64,000 nucleotides of DNA from Paenibacillus sp. YN15 (GCF_003285005.1 NZ_QMFA01000014.1:62001-126000); one strand, 5' to 3'; numbered from the stretch's first letter, positions 1 through 9,144 are shown. The notes: generated by a model not told the origin, from the sequence alone. Numbers and translations are program-made.

Positions 1-753
1 ATTGAAACATTGGCACATGCCGGGGAAGCGGCCGAGGCGGATTTTACAGGCAAAAGCGTGCTGGTGATGGATGTGTTCCGGGCCACAAGCTGTATCGTGA
101 CGGGATTGGCTTGCGGGTGCGCCGGGTTTTTGCCGGTCCTGACGCTGGAGGAGGCGCGGGGGGTGGCAGACGGAGAGTGGCTGCTGGCAGGCGAACGCAA
201 GGGAAAACGCCCGGACGGCTTCCATCTGGGCAACTCTCCTCTCGATTATTTGGCGTCGGATGAGCTTTTGGGCAAACGGATTGTGCTTACCACCACCAAC
301 GGGACCCGGGCGATTCATTATGCCTTGGGGAATGCCCATACCGTATTGATCGGCGCGTTTCTTAATGCAGCCGCAGCCGCCCGTGCTCTGTTTATGCCGG
401 AGCGGGATGTGTGTCTTGTTTGCTCGGGAACCCGCGACCGATTTTCCCTGGAGGATGGTCTGTGCGCCGGTTTGGTGGCGGAGGAGCTGCTGCGGTTGGC
501 CGGCGGGAATCTGGTCCTGTGCGATCTGACCCAAGCTATGCTGGCCAGTTGGAGGCAGGCCCGGGACAATCTGCAGCCGGTGCTGGCCGGCTCGGCCAAC
601 GGCAAACGCCTCGCGCGTATGGGGCTCTTCAGAGATGTGGAATTCTGCGGAACCTTGAACCGCTACAGCCTGGTGCCGGTATGGCAGAACGGGCTGCTGC
701 TCCCCCTGGCGAATGCGGAACCGCTCCAATCTTCACAAAACAGCTTGTTCTAA
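1..753 (+). CDS. comB: 2-phosphosulfolactate phosphatase (ComB family), 5' end cut by window
   Basis: ComB-family enzymes remove phosphate from 2-phosphosulfolactate to give sulfolactate; in Bacillus relatives this serves sulfolactate accumulation in spores. The reading frame is open from base 1. The visible protein shows the family signatures VLVMDVFRATS near the start, GERKGKRPDGFHLGNSP, and TTTNGTRA followed by CSGTRDRFSLEDG. ComB proteins normally have a dozen or so residues ahead of the DVFRATS motif, so the true start almost certainly lies just outside the window; the TTG at 10 is an unlikely start. The DUF441 gene follows 60 bp downstream on the same strand. The family call is firm from the motifs; the physiological role here is inferred. 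Confidence 0.85.
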   Translation: METLAHAGEAAEADFTGKSVLVMDVFRATSCIVTGLACGCAGFLPVLTLEEARGVADGEWLLAGERKGKRPDGFHLGNSPLDYLASDELLGKRIVLTTTNGTRAIHYALGNAHTVLIGAFLNAAAAARALFMPERDVCLVCSGTRDRFSLEDGLCAGLVAEELLRLAGGNLVLCDLTQAMLASWRQARDNLQPVLAGSANGKRLARMGLFRDVEFCGTLNRYSLVPVWQNGLLLPLANAEPLQSSQNSLF

Positions 754-813
754 CTTCCCGCTTCGGGCATACAATCAACCAACGAGAAATCCTAGGACAA
801 GGGGAATGCCCGT

Positions 814-1269
814 ATGAATGGCAATCTGCTGCTTCTGGCCCTGATCGTAATCGGCATGGCGGGCCGTTCCAACATTATTACAACCGCCGCCTGCATTCTT
901 CTGGTTGTGAAGCTGGTCCATCTGGAGCGGTATCTGCCTACGATTGAACGGCGGGGTCTGGAGCTGGGGCTGCTGTTTTTGACCATGGGCGTGCTGGTTC
1001 CCTTTGCCAGCGAGCGGATTTCACTGAAGGATGTGACGGCGGTGTTTACCTCCTGGCCCGGTATCATCGCGCTGGTGGGAGGGGCTGCAGCCACGTGGAT
1101 GAACGGCAAAGGGCTGGAGCTGCTGAAGTTTGACCCCCAATTGATTGTGGGTCTGGTCATCGGCTCCATCATGGGCATTATCTTCCTGCGGGGGGTTCCC
1201 GTTGGCCCGTTGATGGCGGCGGGAATCACCGCGTTTTTGTTGAAGGTGGGGCAGCTTTTCTTTAAGTAG
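814..1269 (+). CDS. DUF441 family membrane protein (YtwI-like)
   Basis: A 151-residue, very hydrophobic protein with about four membrane segments, matching the size and pattern of the DUF441 family (Bacillus YtwI). The family has no established function. The ATG at 814 is preceded by an AAGGGG ribosome binding site at 9 bases spacing. Glycine-rich turns such as [20 protein letters not shown] near the C-terminus are typical of the family. It sits directly downstream of comB and may be cotranscribed with it. Two short perfect or near-perfect palindromes follow the stop and may end transcription from both sides. Confidence 0.8.
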   Translation: MNGNLLLLALIVIGMAGRSNIITTAACILLVVKLVHLERYLPTIERRGLELGLLFLTMGVLVPFASERISLKDVTAVFTSWPGIIALVGGAAATWMNGKGLELLKFDPQLIVGLVIGSIMGIIFLRGVPVGPLMAAGITAFLLKVGQLFFK

Positions 1270-1304
1270 CTTCCCTATCCGCCTGCAATGGCTGCGCAGC
1301 CCAA

Positions 1305-1380
1305 ATAGCGGAAAGGCGCCTTCCGCTATGGCCTGGCAGAGCCCCAAAGTTCTGCGATAACGGAAGGCATTTTCCGTTAT
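1305..1380. repeat. Pair of short palindromes (AATAGCGGAA type) between convergent genes
   Basis: Positions 1305-1329 form a near-perfect palindrome with arms ATAGCGGAA and TTCCGCTAT, and 1357-1380 form a second one with arms ATAACGGAA and TTCCGTTAT. The same arm sequence recurs in the 11941-12120 intergenic region. They lie between convergent genes and could also act as bidirectional terminators, although neither has a clear T-run. Confidence 0.6.
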
Positions 1381-1423
1381 AGCTTCAAATTTGCGGCTGA
1401 TATTGGCCGCCGACACTCCCCCC

Positions 1424-2251
1424 CTACGGCTTGCGCACAATTTGCCGGCGCTTTTTTGCCGCCCGGCTTTTCGCCTGTTTTTTCTTGCCGGGCCTGCGGA
1501 CGCTGGATGTCCGCGGGGCTTTTTGCTGCTTTTGCTCCATGATCACCGGCTCGAAGGAATCCATGAAGAAGGACGGTTCCTCCTCCGCCTTAATCAGCAT
1601 CTGCGAGAGGGAGCGGATTTGGGTAATGGCCTCCGGCTCCTCCAACTGCTCCGAAATGCGCATCCACTCCAGCTCATGCTCCTCCATCGGCGCCTTGACG
1701 GCGGCAAGATGGTACATAATCTGGTCGGCTACATTCAGCTGGGACTGTCTCAGAATAGTCAGCTCCAACGGGTCGTAGCAGCCCTGGTACGGGGGATAAT
1801 AGAACAGCTCCAGCTTGAGCAAATGGAAATTCGGCTCGCCAGCCTCCACCGGCTCCTCATCCCCCAGCAAGGACCAGGTATCGGTGCGGGTCAGGTAATA
1901 CTCCTCCAGATTCCCCGGGAAAGAGCGGTGTCTGGTCCAATAGCGGGGGGAATGCTCGTTGAAGAACTGCCGGAAGCGGGGATTGACCATATGCGAGGTG
2001 GCATGGGCATACGGCGCCACGATGCACACCACGGCTTTATGGCGGCAAACCCGGTAAAGCTCCTTCATCACATTCTGAAGATTGGCTGCGTACTGCAAGC
2101 TGTTGGAGGCCATAACGAAATCCACGCTGTTATCCGCCAAAGGAAGCGGCTGGTCGAAATCATGCACCAGCCCCACACCCTCGCCTGGGATGCGGTCCAG
2201 CCCCACGCAATTGCGGTGGAGCCGTCTGCCGCAGCCGATATCAATCCTCAT
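1424..2251 (-). CDS. Class I SAM-dependent methyltransferase with basic C-terminal tail
   Basis: A 275-residue protein beginning with the SAM-binding motif I (IDIGCG) at residues 3-8, followed by an acidic GLDRIPGEG segment, then LADNSVDFVMASNSLQY as the post-II region of a type-11 methyltransferase. The substrate cannot be told. The last 25 or so residues are very rich in Lys and Arg, suggesting nucleic-acid or ribosome contact, but that is inference. The chosen ATG at 2251 has an AAAGGA site 9 bases upstream; longer in-frame extension would run into the GH78 gene. It lies 124 bp downstream of the GH78 gene on the same strand. Confidence 0.7.
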   Translation of the reverse strand: MRIDIGCGRRLHRNCVGLDRIPGEGVGLVHDFDQPLPLADNSVDFVMASNSLQYAANLQNVMKELYRVCRHKAVVCIVAPYAHATSHMVNPRFRQFFNEHSPRYWTRHRSFPGNLEEYYLTRTDTWSLLGDEEPVEAGEPNFHLLKLELFYYPPYQGCYDPLELTILRQSQLNVADQIMYHLAAVKAPMEEHELEWMRISEQLEEPEAITQIRSLSQMLIKAEEEPSFFMDSFEPVIMEQKQQKAPRTSSVRRPGKKKQAKSRAAKKRRQIVRKP

Positions 2252-2375
2252 GCCATCACGTCCTTTACGCATCTGGGATATCTGTCTGAAGACCTCCGGA
2301 GGAAGCCCGGACTTCGCAAGATACCCTATTGTATTCAGGCGGACGGCGGCTTGTATGAGCGCATGCCAGGGGGCG

Positions 2376-4610
2376 TCAGATTTGTCCCGGGCGTATGACG
2401 GTGCAATGGTCCGGCACGGACAGCCGGACAGCTCCGTTCCTGCGCTCCAGACGGATTTCTCCGCCGGGAATGGGGAAAGCCAGCTCCAGCTCCTCCAGCG
2501 AATCCGGAAGATGCGGATCAAAAGCAACGGTCTCCCAGCCTGGCGCAACCGGCTTCAATCCGGCAATTTCCTCAATAAAAAGCGGCACCGGCGCGCTGGC
2601 CCAGGGGTGGCACAGACTGGTATTCCATTTCAGCTCCTTGGACCAGGCCTCAAAGCAGGTAGTGGCCCCCTCCTCCACCATGGTATTCCAGGAGTGAAGA
2701 TCATCCGACACCATCAGCTCGTACAGCAGGCCGTATTCACCCGCGGCAGCCAATGCCTTCAAGACAAAATAGGCCATATAGACTCCGCAGCTGAGCCTTT
2801 TCCGGCGGATCAGGGCCACGATGGGCGCCTTCGCTTCCTCCGGAGCCAGCCCGAACAAAAGCGGAAGCGCATTGGCGTGTAGCGAGCAATGCTCCGAGCC
2901 GTCCGCATCGGCAAACAGCCCCTGCTCCGGACGGTAGAAGCGCTGGAGAAAAGCATGGCGGAACGCCTCCAACCCTTCATCCGCCGCCGAAAGCCCCAGA
3001 GCCTGGCGAATCTCCACCACTGCCAGCAGAGCCCCGTAATAGAAGCTGTTGATCACATTGTGGCAGCCGTCGGCCTGACCGTTCACAAGCTTAAAATCAT
3101 ATCCGTCCCGGAGGTTGTCCGGCCAATCCACCAGATTCCACTTGCCGTTGACGGAATGGAGCAGGCCGTCCTCCCCCAGGTACCGGGCGAAATACTCCAG
3201 CACCCCTTCCGCCGCCGGATGCATGGATCGCAGGAACTCCAAATCGCCGCTCAGCTTATAATAGCGCAAGAGCTGCATAGGCCACTGCAGGGAAAAATCG
3301 GCGATTTCCTGCATGTAATGGCCGGGAGCCACAGCCAGCAGCCCCGGACACACTTCACCCGCCAGAAGGGTGAAATCCTCCAGAGCTTTCCGGTACATCC
3401 GCAGGTCGCCGGTCAAATAAGCGTGGGCATGGGTGATGATGGTATTGTCGCCCAAGTATTGCCCTTTTTCACGGGAGGGACAGTCCACATAATTCTCCTG
3501 GGTGCCGTACTGAACCCCGTTGGCGCAGATGGCCCAGATAGCATTAAGCCGCTCGTTGGAGGACTCCATTCGGCAGGCTTCCTCCGGGTAGGGATAGTGC
3601 CGGACCACAGCCGCTATGGACGGCACGGACAGCTTCACCTGCGGAGCGGCCAAAATTTCCGCATAGCGGAAAGCCTTGTAGTCATACGCCTCCAGTTCTT
3701 CTTCTCCGTCTCCCGAAAGAATCCAGGTATCCCGGTACAGGCAGTTGCACCGCATCCTGTAGCGCACCCGCCCCTGCTCATCCAACTCCTCGCCATAGCG
3801 AATTTCCACCATCTCCCCTGAAGGCCCGGAAGCCGCCGCCTGAACCTGGCCGGTCAATTCGGTGCCGAAGTCCAGGAACAGCCCGCCGTCAATCTCCCGA
3901 ATCACGGCAGGGGAACGCTTGTACACGGCCAAAGGTGGCGTAAGCTGCGGCACCAGTGTATGCCCATGCTGCGTATGGCTCTTCGCGGTCAGCCAGGAGG
4001 AATCGTCAAACTCAGGCGACAACCAGCCTTTTACCCGCTTCCGCAAATCTGTGTACTCCAAAAATTGGGTGTTGTACCCGATGACCTCTCCCTCGCCGTA
4101 TTCTTCCGCTTGTATATACCGCCAGCTCTCGTCGGTGGCGGCCAGCAGACTGCCGTCCCCCCACAGCTCGGCAATCAGCCCCTGGCGGTTATCCCCGCTG
4201 CTGTATGCGCGGCAGATTAGCCCGTGATAATAGACATGGACCGCAATGACATTTTCCCCCGGCCGCAAAAATGCGCTTACGTCATGCCGGTTATAGTAAT
4301 AATGATGGGCATAGCCCTGTGCGGGCCCCTGGCCGACAAAACAGCCGTTGATGTACAGCTTGTAATAATCATCCGCTGTAATCCGCAGCCAGGCCTCGCC
4401 GCAGGGCTTCCCCAACCGGAAGCATTTGCGCACCAGCATATGCTGGTTAGCCAGCGCCGGATCGGGCAAGACACCATGCTCCGGCTTTTCCAGCTCCTTA
4501 TGATACAGATATAACGGCTCCAGCTCCGCAAAGCGCCGGTCCGCAATCCATTCTCCCATCCACTCGCCGTCCCCGTCCTTATTCCATTCTCCGGTCCCTT
4601 TTCCAATCAT
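2376..4610 (-). CDS. Glycoside hydrolase family 78, alpha-L-rhamnosidase
   Basis: The 744-residue protein shows a beta-sandwich N-terminal region (YKLYINGCFVGQGP, typical of the carbohydrate-binding domain of rhamnosidases) and then the (alpha/alpha)6 barrel. The barrel carries the acidic signature DCPSREKGQYLGD at about residues 375-388, the GH78 active-site region. No signal peptide is visible, so it should act in the cytoplasm on imported rhamnosyl oligosaccharides. The ATG at 4610 is preferred over one at 4646 because an AGGAGG lies 11 bases before it while 4646 has none. A divergent AraC regulator starts 135 bp away and probably controls it. Family call is solid; exact glycoside is not known. 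Confidence 0.85.
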   Translation of the reverse strand: MIGKGTGEWNKDGDGEWMGEWIADRRFAELEPLYLYHKELEKPEHGVLPDPALANQHMLVRKCFRLGKPCGEAWLRITADDYYKLYINGCFVGQGPAQGYAHHYYYNRHDVSAFLRPGENVIAVHVYYHGLICRAYSSGDNRQGLIAELWGDGSLLAATDESWRYIQAEEYGEGEVIGYNTQFLEYTDLRKRVKGWLSPEFDDSSWLTAKSHTQHGHTLVPQLTPPLAVYKRSPAVIREIDGGLFLDFGTELTGQVQAAASGPSGEMVEIRYGEELDEQGRVRYRMRCNCLYRDTWILSGDGEEELEAYDYKAFRYAEILAAPQVKLSVPSIAAVVRHYPYPEEACRMESSNERLNAIWAICANGVQYGTQENYVDCPSREKGQYLGDNTIITHAHAYLTGDLRMYRKALEDFTLLAGEVCPGLLAVAPGHYMQEIADFSLQWPMQLLRYYKLSGDLEFLRSMHPAAEGVLEYFARYLGEDGLLHSVNGKWNLVDWPDNLRDGYDFKLVNGQADGCHNVINSFYYGALLAVVEIRQALGLSAADEGLEAFRHAFLQRFYRPEQGLFADADGSEHCSLHANALPLLFGLAPEEAKAPIVALIRRKRLSCGVYMAYFVLKALAAAGEYGLLYELMVSDDLHSWNTMVEEGATTCFEAWSKELKWNTSLCHPWASAPVPLFIEEIAGLKPVAPGWETVAFDPHLPDSLEELELAFPIPGGEIRLERRNGAVRLSVPDHCTVIRPGQI

Positions 4611-4745
4611 TGCGCCACCAGCCTCCTGCTTGCTCTTTTTCCCCATGATAGCGTGTTGCCAAAGCCGATTCCCGGCTTATTTGCCGGATTATGCAGAGAA
4701 ATTGACGGGCCTTCTTCCCCCGGGCTAGAATGAAAGGAAAACCCG

Positions 4746-5669
4746 ATGGAGGCTGGGCCGGTGACCCTGTATGAGAAAGACCTTTTCCTGGAAGGGCCTG
4801 ATTTTCCGTTTGCCGCCTTTCCGTATGCCACGCTGCCTACCCGCCCGGCCAGACCCCACAGCCACGATTTTGTGGAGCTGGTTTTTGTGGCGGAGGGGCA
4901 CGGGGAGCATCTGTTTTCCGAACAATCCTACCCCATCTCCAAAGGAGATGTGTTCGTCATCCCTCCCGGGGCGGAGCATGATTACCGGGTGCGGGGCGCA
5001 GCGCCTCTGGAGATTTTCAATGTGCTGTTTATGCCGTCCTTCCTGGCCCCCCTTCTGGAGTCCCTGGCGGAGGTGACGCCGTTTCTCCACTTTTTCTATG
5101 TGGAGCCCTTTTTCCGCAAGGAGCTGGACTTCCATGCCCATCTGAAGCTCTCCCTGGCGGAGGAGCAGGCGGTCCGGGAACGGCTGGACAGGCTGGTGGA
5201 GGAGTACCGCACGAAGCCCTTGGGCTACCGGATCGCCATCAAAGGACTGCTTGCGGAGCTTCTGGTGTACTTGAGCCGCTGCTACGGACACTCTGCAGTA
5301 ACCAGCGGTTTTCATCCCGACGAAAATAATGCCATTCGGCAGCTGTGCGGGTTTCTGGAGGCCCATTATGCCCAGCCCATCCATCTGGAGCAGGTCTGCC
5401 GCATGTGCGGCATGAGCCAAACCGTGTTTACGGCAAGATTCAAGCAGCTTACCGGCCGGACCTTCACCGAATACCGCAATGAGCTGCGGGTCCGCGCCTC
5501 CCTGCGGCTACTGCGGGAAACCGCGGCGAAGATTGTGGATGTGGCCCAGGAGGTGGGTGTCGGCGATGTCAGCCATTTCAACCGCCTGTTCAAAAGCCAC
5601 ATGGGCATGACGCCCAAGGAATACCGGAGCCGACACCGGCAACAAAGTACCGGAGCCGGGCAGAGCTAA
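4746..5669 (+). CDS. AraC family transcriptional regulator (RhaS/RhaR-like)
   Basis: A 307-residue regulator with an N-terminal cupin sensor domain (PHSHDFVELVFVAEGHGEH, then GDVFVIPPGAEHDY) and a C-terminal AraC double helix-turn-helix ending in VGDVSHFNRLFKSHMGMTPKEYR. The N-terminus resembles rhamnose regulators. An AAAGGA site lies 7 bases before the ATG. It is divergent from the GH78 rhamnosidase gene, which fits a local activator that senses rhamnose or a rhamnosyl sugar. A promoter-like TTGACG at 4702-4707 and TAGAAT at 4726-4731 lie just upstream, although the implied leader would be very short. Confidence 0.85.
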   Translation: MEAGPVTLYEKDLFLEGPDFPFAAFPYATLPTRPARPHSHDFVELVFVAEGHGEHLFSEQSYPISKGDVFVIPPGAEHDYRVRGAAPLEIFNVLFMPSFLAPLLESLAEVTPFLHFFYVEPFFRKELDFHAHLKLSLAEEQAVRERLDRLVEEYRTKPLGYRIAIKGLLAELLVYLSRCYGHSAVTSGFHPDENNAIRQLCGFLEAHYAQPIHLEQVCRMCGMSQTVFTARFKQLTGRTFTEYRNELRVRASLRLLRETAAKIVDVAQEVGVGDVSHFNRLFKSHMGMTPKEYRSRHRQQSTGAGQS

Positions 5670-5731
5670 GCCTTGCCGGCAGCTCCCCCGGTCCTCCCGC
5701 TCCTTTTTAAGCATCCGCGCCAGGCTTGCCG

Positions 5732-5789
5732 TTGACATTTCCATTCTATCGTAATAGAATGAAACCAGGCCGTTCTATTGCAATAGAAC
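5732..5789 (+). promoter_or_regulatory. Sigma-A promoter with two palindromic BlaI-type operators
   Basis: TTGACA at 5732-5737 and TAGAAT at 5755-5760 are separated by 17 bp, an excellent housekeeping promoter. A palindrome with 7-bp arms ATTCTAT/ATAGAAT occupies 5743-5760 and covers the -10 box. A fully palindromic 18-mer, GTTCTATTGCAATAGAAC, occupies 5772-5789 around the expected start site. The palindrome centres are 29 bp apart. This arrangement would let a dimeric BlaI-type repressor block its own operon. Confidence 0.85.
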
Positions 5790-5815
5790 TACTTATATGA
5801 AAGGAAGTAACCGCT

Positions 5816-6175
5816 GTGGATATAAAGCTGTTCGATTCGGAGCTGAAGGTCATGGAGATTTTATGGAAAGAAGGCCATACCACCGCCAAGAGAATTGCCG
5901 AGCTCTTGCAGGATCAGGTTGGATGGAGCAAAACCACCACCTATACCGTCATCAAAAAGTGCATCGACAAAGGAGCAATTAAGCGGCATAATCCGGATTT
6001 TGTCTGCAGTCCCCTTGTCACCAAGGAACAGGCTCGTGAGCTGGAAACCACAGAGCTGATTAACAAAATGTACGGCGGCGAGGCCGACCAGCTTGTGGCC
6101 TCCATTTTGGGGCGCAAAAATCTCTCCCCGCAGGAAATTCAACGGCTAAAGCAAATTGTGGAACATCTGGAATGA
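5816..6175 (+). CDS. BlaI/MecI/CopY family transcriptional repressor
   Basis: A 119-residue winged-helix repressor. The pattern LFDSELKVMEILWKEG, then KRIAELLQ and WSKTTTYTVIKKCIDKG is characteristic of BlaI/MecI, and the length is typical. The start is GTG at 5816 with AAGGAAGT seven bases upstream. The stop overlaps the ribosome binding region of the following BlaR1-like gene, so the two are cotranscribed and probably translationally coupled. By family, proteolysis of the repressor triggered by the partner membrane protease relieves repression. It probably binds the two palindromes upstream of its own gene. Confidence 0.9.
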   Translation: MDIKLFDSELKVMEILWKEGHTTAKRIAELLQDQVGWSKTTTYTVIKKCIDKGAIKRHNPDFVCSPLVTKEQARELETTELINKMYGGEADQLVASILGRKNLSPQEIQRLKQIVEHLE

Positions 6176-6179
6176 GGTG

Positions 6180-8027
6180 ATGGCTGTAGTGATCCTGCAA
6201 ATGAGTCTGTTGGCATCGGTTCTTATTGTGACCCTTCTCATCCTCCGTGCCCTTGCGATTCACAGGCTGCCCAAAAAAGCCTTTCTTGTCCTTTGGGGAA
6301 TCGCATTATGCCGGTTGCTGATTCCATTTTCGGTCCCCTCGCGCTTCAGCATCTATAATCTGTTTAACTGGTTGAAGGGGATGTTTACGGGAGCCGGCAG
6401 CGCTCCGGCTGCGACGCCCAATCCGGGAACCGCTTCCTATGCGGCAACTGCTTCTGCCGAAGGGGCTGTACCGGACATAGTGAACCCAGTTTTTGCAGAG
6501 CCGTCCAGTGCGGGGTTATCGGTTTGGGCAGTGATTTGGCTGATCGGGCTGGCGGCCTGCGCCTGGTTTATTCTGGCTCCCCATCTCCGCCGCCGCCGGG
6601 ATTACAAGTCCGCCCTTCCCGTAGACAATGAAATAGTCAATCGCTGGCTCCGGGAGCATACAGCCAAACGGACCGTCCAAATCCGCCAGTCGGATAAGAT
6701 TGCCTCTCCCTTAACCTACGGAATATGGAAGCCGGTCATCCTGCTCCCCAAAACAATGGACTGGACCAATGAACAAACGCTGCTGTACGTCCTTACTCAC
6801 GAGTATATCCACATCAAACGGCTTGACATTTTATACAAATGGCTGCTGGCTGCCGCACTATTCCTCCATTGGTTTAATCCGTTGGTTTGGATCATGTATA
6901 TCATGGCTAACCGGGATATCGAAATCTCCTGCGATGAAGCGGTAGTCCGCACATACGGCGAGCGGAATAAATCCTCTTATGCCTTGACGCTCATTGAGCT
7001 GGAGGAAAAGAAAAGTGCCCTCACGCCATTATTTTCCAACTTTAGCAAAAACGCCGTTGAGGAAAGGATTGTAGCGATTATGAAAAGGAAGAAAACCACT
7101 GTTCTTAGCCTGCTGGTCGCCCTTGCATTTATTACGGGAGCTACTTTTGTGTTTGCCACCTCCGCCGAGAAGCCCAAGGAAGTGGGTATGTTTGCGAAAG
7201 CGCTGGGGAATGAGGCATACAAATATGCGGAAAATATCAACAAGCCTTCGGATGAAGCGGCCCGGCTCGTGGCGGAGGATTATACCCTTTATATAGACAG
7301 CACGATTTTTACCGATCATCATGTGTACGCAATCATCGGCGCTGAAGGCAATTTGCCTGAAGACCTCAGCATCAGCGGCAAAATTGTCTATGCCGGTCAT
7401 GTCCAGGATCTATACGGGCTCAACGGTACGATAGAGGAAATAGAAGCCAGGGATGGAGTCAGATATTTCTTTTACTCTGCTGTTATCACAGAGCTGCAAA
7501 CGGAACAAAACAAAGCTATCGATCCGATGCTGGCTTTGGCGGCAGGAGATAGCTACAAACGAAGCAGCCTGAGAGATTGGGAGGGGGAAAATCTTGAGCT
7601 GACCCTGGGGCTGGACAACAGGGAGCATATCCTCAAGGCGACAGTCGCCAATGTTTCCACTAATGCGCTTATTTTTTATCCCGATGGGGATTTGTATAAA
7701 GGCGATTATTACTCCAAGGTTGTACTGACTCCATGGGAAATAAAATTCTCCGGGCACAGCGACAAGACATATGCCAGCTATGAAGAATGGGACAAGGCGC
7801 TCAACATCAAGCTGACCATCGTGCTCTCGGGAGGAAAAAAAATCAATATGAGCTACAGCGGCAACAGGAACAGCTCAGAGGAAGACTATCCTACAGGCAT
7901 GAGCCGGGGGGCCAATATGGATACAGGCGACTTTTATCATTGGTGGAACTTCCGCAATTGGGAGCTGGATCTGGGCGAGGTCCGTTCCATTATTCTGGAT
8001 GGCAAAACCTACAGACCCGTAAAATAA
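6180..8027 (+). CDS. BlaR1/MecR1-like M56 membrane metalloprotease with non-penicillin-binding C-terminus
   Basis: The 615-residue protein has an N-terminal membrane region, a zinc protease motif HEYIH at residues 207-211 with a downstream ISCDEAVV glutamate, and a fourth membrane segment near residue 310 (TTVLSLLVALAFITGATFVF). That is the M56 antirepressor layout. The roughly 300-residue outer domain after it shows no SxxK/SxN/KTG penicillin-binding motifs, unlike BlaR1 and MecR1, so the inducer is probably not a beta-lactam. No beta-lactamase gene is nearby. ATG 6180 lies only five bases after the blaI stop; GTG 6189, better spaced from AGGTG, is an alternative start. Target genes other than its own operon are unknown. 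Confidence 0.85.
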   Translation: MAVVILQMSLLASVLIVTLLILRALAIHRLPKKAFLVLWGIALCRLLIPFSVPSRFSIYNLFNWLKGMFTGAGSAPAATPNPGTASYAATASAEGAVPDIVNPVFAEPSSAGLSVWAVIWLIGLAACAWFILAPHLRRRRDYKSALPVDNEIVNRWLREHTAKRTVQIRQSDKIASPLTYGIWKPVILLPKTMDWTNEQTLLYVLTHEYIHIKRLDILYKWLLAAALFLHWFNPLVWIMYIMANRDIEISCDEAVVRTYGERNKSSYALTLIELEEKKSALTPLFSNFSKNAVEERIVAIMKRKKTTVLSLLVALAFITGATFVFATSAEKPKEVGMFAKALGNEAYKYAENINKPSDEAARLVAEDYTLYIDSTIFTDHHVYAIIGAEGNLPEDLSISGKIVYAGHVQDLYGLNGTIEEIEARDGVRYFFYSAVITELQTEQNKAIDPMLALAAGDSYKRSSLRDWEGENLELTLGLDNREHILKATVANVSTNALIFYPDGDLYKGDYYSKVVLTPWEIKFSGHSDKTYASYEEWDKALNIKLTIVLSGGKKINMSYSGNRNSSEEDYPTGMSRGANMDTGDFYHWWNFRNWELDLGEVRSIILDGKTYRPVK

Positions 8028-8048
8028 AGCTGCGGACAGCCGCATGCC

Positions 8049-8090
8049 GGAGGCTCTGATGTGAAGCATTCGTTTCACATCGGGGCCTCC
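8049..8090. terminator. Bidirectional terminator-like hairpin between convergent genes
   Basis: GGAGGC at 8049-8054 pairs with GCCTCC at 8085-8090, and GATGTGAA pairs with TTCACATC inside, giving a long stem. It overlaps the last codons of the AraC gene that ends at 8075. There is no T-run on either side, so termination strength is uncertain. Confidence 0.55.
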
Positions 8091-9007
8091 GTCCGTTCTC
8101 CCTGCCGCTTCCGGTAATGAAGCGGACTTAAGCCGAATTCCTTTTTGAACAGCCGGCTGAAATAGCACAGATCGGGAAATCCCGCCTGCTCCGCCACCTC
8201 TCCTACCGGCAGCTCCGTCTTCAAAAGCAGCTCCTTCGCCTTCCCCAGCCGAATCTGGTTCATCCGCTCCACAATGGTCCGCCCTGTCCGCTGCTTGTAC
8301 AGCCGTGACAAGTGGCCATAGCTCATATGAAGCGACGCTGCCAGATCGGTCATGTTCAACCGGTCCTTCTCGGCATCCTCCAGATACACCTCCACCTTGC
8401 GGACCAGCGGATCGCGGCGCCAGGCATTCTCTCCGGCCTGCTCCGGCAGCGCTCCGCCCGTCCGGCTGATCCGTTCCAGAATCCGCACCAGAAGAAGCTG
8501 CAACGACAATCCGCCTTGCCCTTCCGTTCCCTCCCGGAAAAGCTGGGCAAACAGCTCTCCCACTCCCCACTCATCCGTATATGCGCCGGGACGCCAGTCA
8601 TAAAGCCGCTCCAGCCGCCCCAAAAAGGAAGCGTTGTCCTTCCCAGGAGGCTGGCGGGAATCCGGGTCGAAGGCCGCCTCGGCGGGATAATGCCGCCAAC
8701 GCAAGCAGATGCCCTCATGGGGGCTCTCCCTGTTGTAGGCGTGGGAATGGACCAGACCCGGGGGAATCAGGAAAAATTGCCCCTCCCGGACTGCCGCCGC
8801 CTCCTCCTGGAACCGGGTCTCCATCTCCCCCCGGAGCACGTAGTTCAGCTCAAACCAGGTATGCGCGTGGGGCGGGCACCGGGAAGTGCTGCCCACTTGC
8901 TCAAATACAACATCCACCCAATCGATCACAGCATCGTCAAGCCGGATTTTTCCGCACAGGGAATTGAAAACCGGCGGAAGTGCAGCCTTCAGAAAGGAAA
9001 TATCCAT
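8075..9007 (-). CDS. AraC family transcriptional regulator
   Basis: A 310-residue regulator with an N-terminal cupin domain (CPPHAHTWFELNYVLRGEME, then GQFFLIPPGLVHSHAYN) and a C-terminal AraC helix-turn-helix pair (MTDLAASLHMSYGHLSRLYK, and AGFPDLCYFSRLFKKEFG). The ATG at 9007 follows a GGAGAGG about 10 bases upstream; longer in-frame starts lack a site. It is divergent from the GH38 mannosidase gene and is the likely sugar-responsive activator of that gene. A TATAAT at 9043-9048 on this strand serves as its probable -10 box and lies in one arm of an inverted repeat. Confidence 0.85.
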   Translation of the reverse strand: MDISFLKAALPPVFNSLCGKIRLDDAVIDWVDVVFEQVGSTSRCPPHAHTWFELNYVLRGEMETRFQEEAAAVREGQFFLIPPGLVHSHAYNRESPHEGICLRWRHYPAEAAFDPDSRQPPGKDNASFLGRLERLYDWRPGAYTDEWGVGELFAQLFREGTEGQGGLSLQLLLVRILERISRTGGALPEQAGENAWRRDPLVRKVEVYLEDAEKDRLNMTDLAASLHMSYGHLSRLYKQRTGRTIVERMNQIRLGKAKELLLKTELPVGEVAEQAGFPDLCYFSRLFKKEFGLSPLHYRKRQGERTEAPM

Positions 9008-9039
9008 ATTCCGCATTCCTCTCCCGTTCATGTCATAAA

Positions 9040-9070
9040 CCGATTATATCATAATTGGACAAATAATCGG
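9040..9070. promoter_or_regulatory. Inverted repeat in divergent araC / GH38 promoter region
   Basis: CCGATTAT at 9040-9047 and ATAATCGG at 9063-9070 form 8-bp arms separated by 15 bp. The left arm overlaps the TATAAT (9043-9048, minus strand) of the regulator gene, and no good -35 box precedes that TATAAT. This is a candidate operator for the adjacent AraC protein. Confidence 0.5.
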
Positions 9071-9144
9071 GAGGATAGGAAATGTACAGGGACGCCGTTT
9101 TCGGACACAATGAAGAAGAAGGCATACCCAGGAGGTCATCCACT

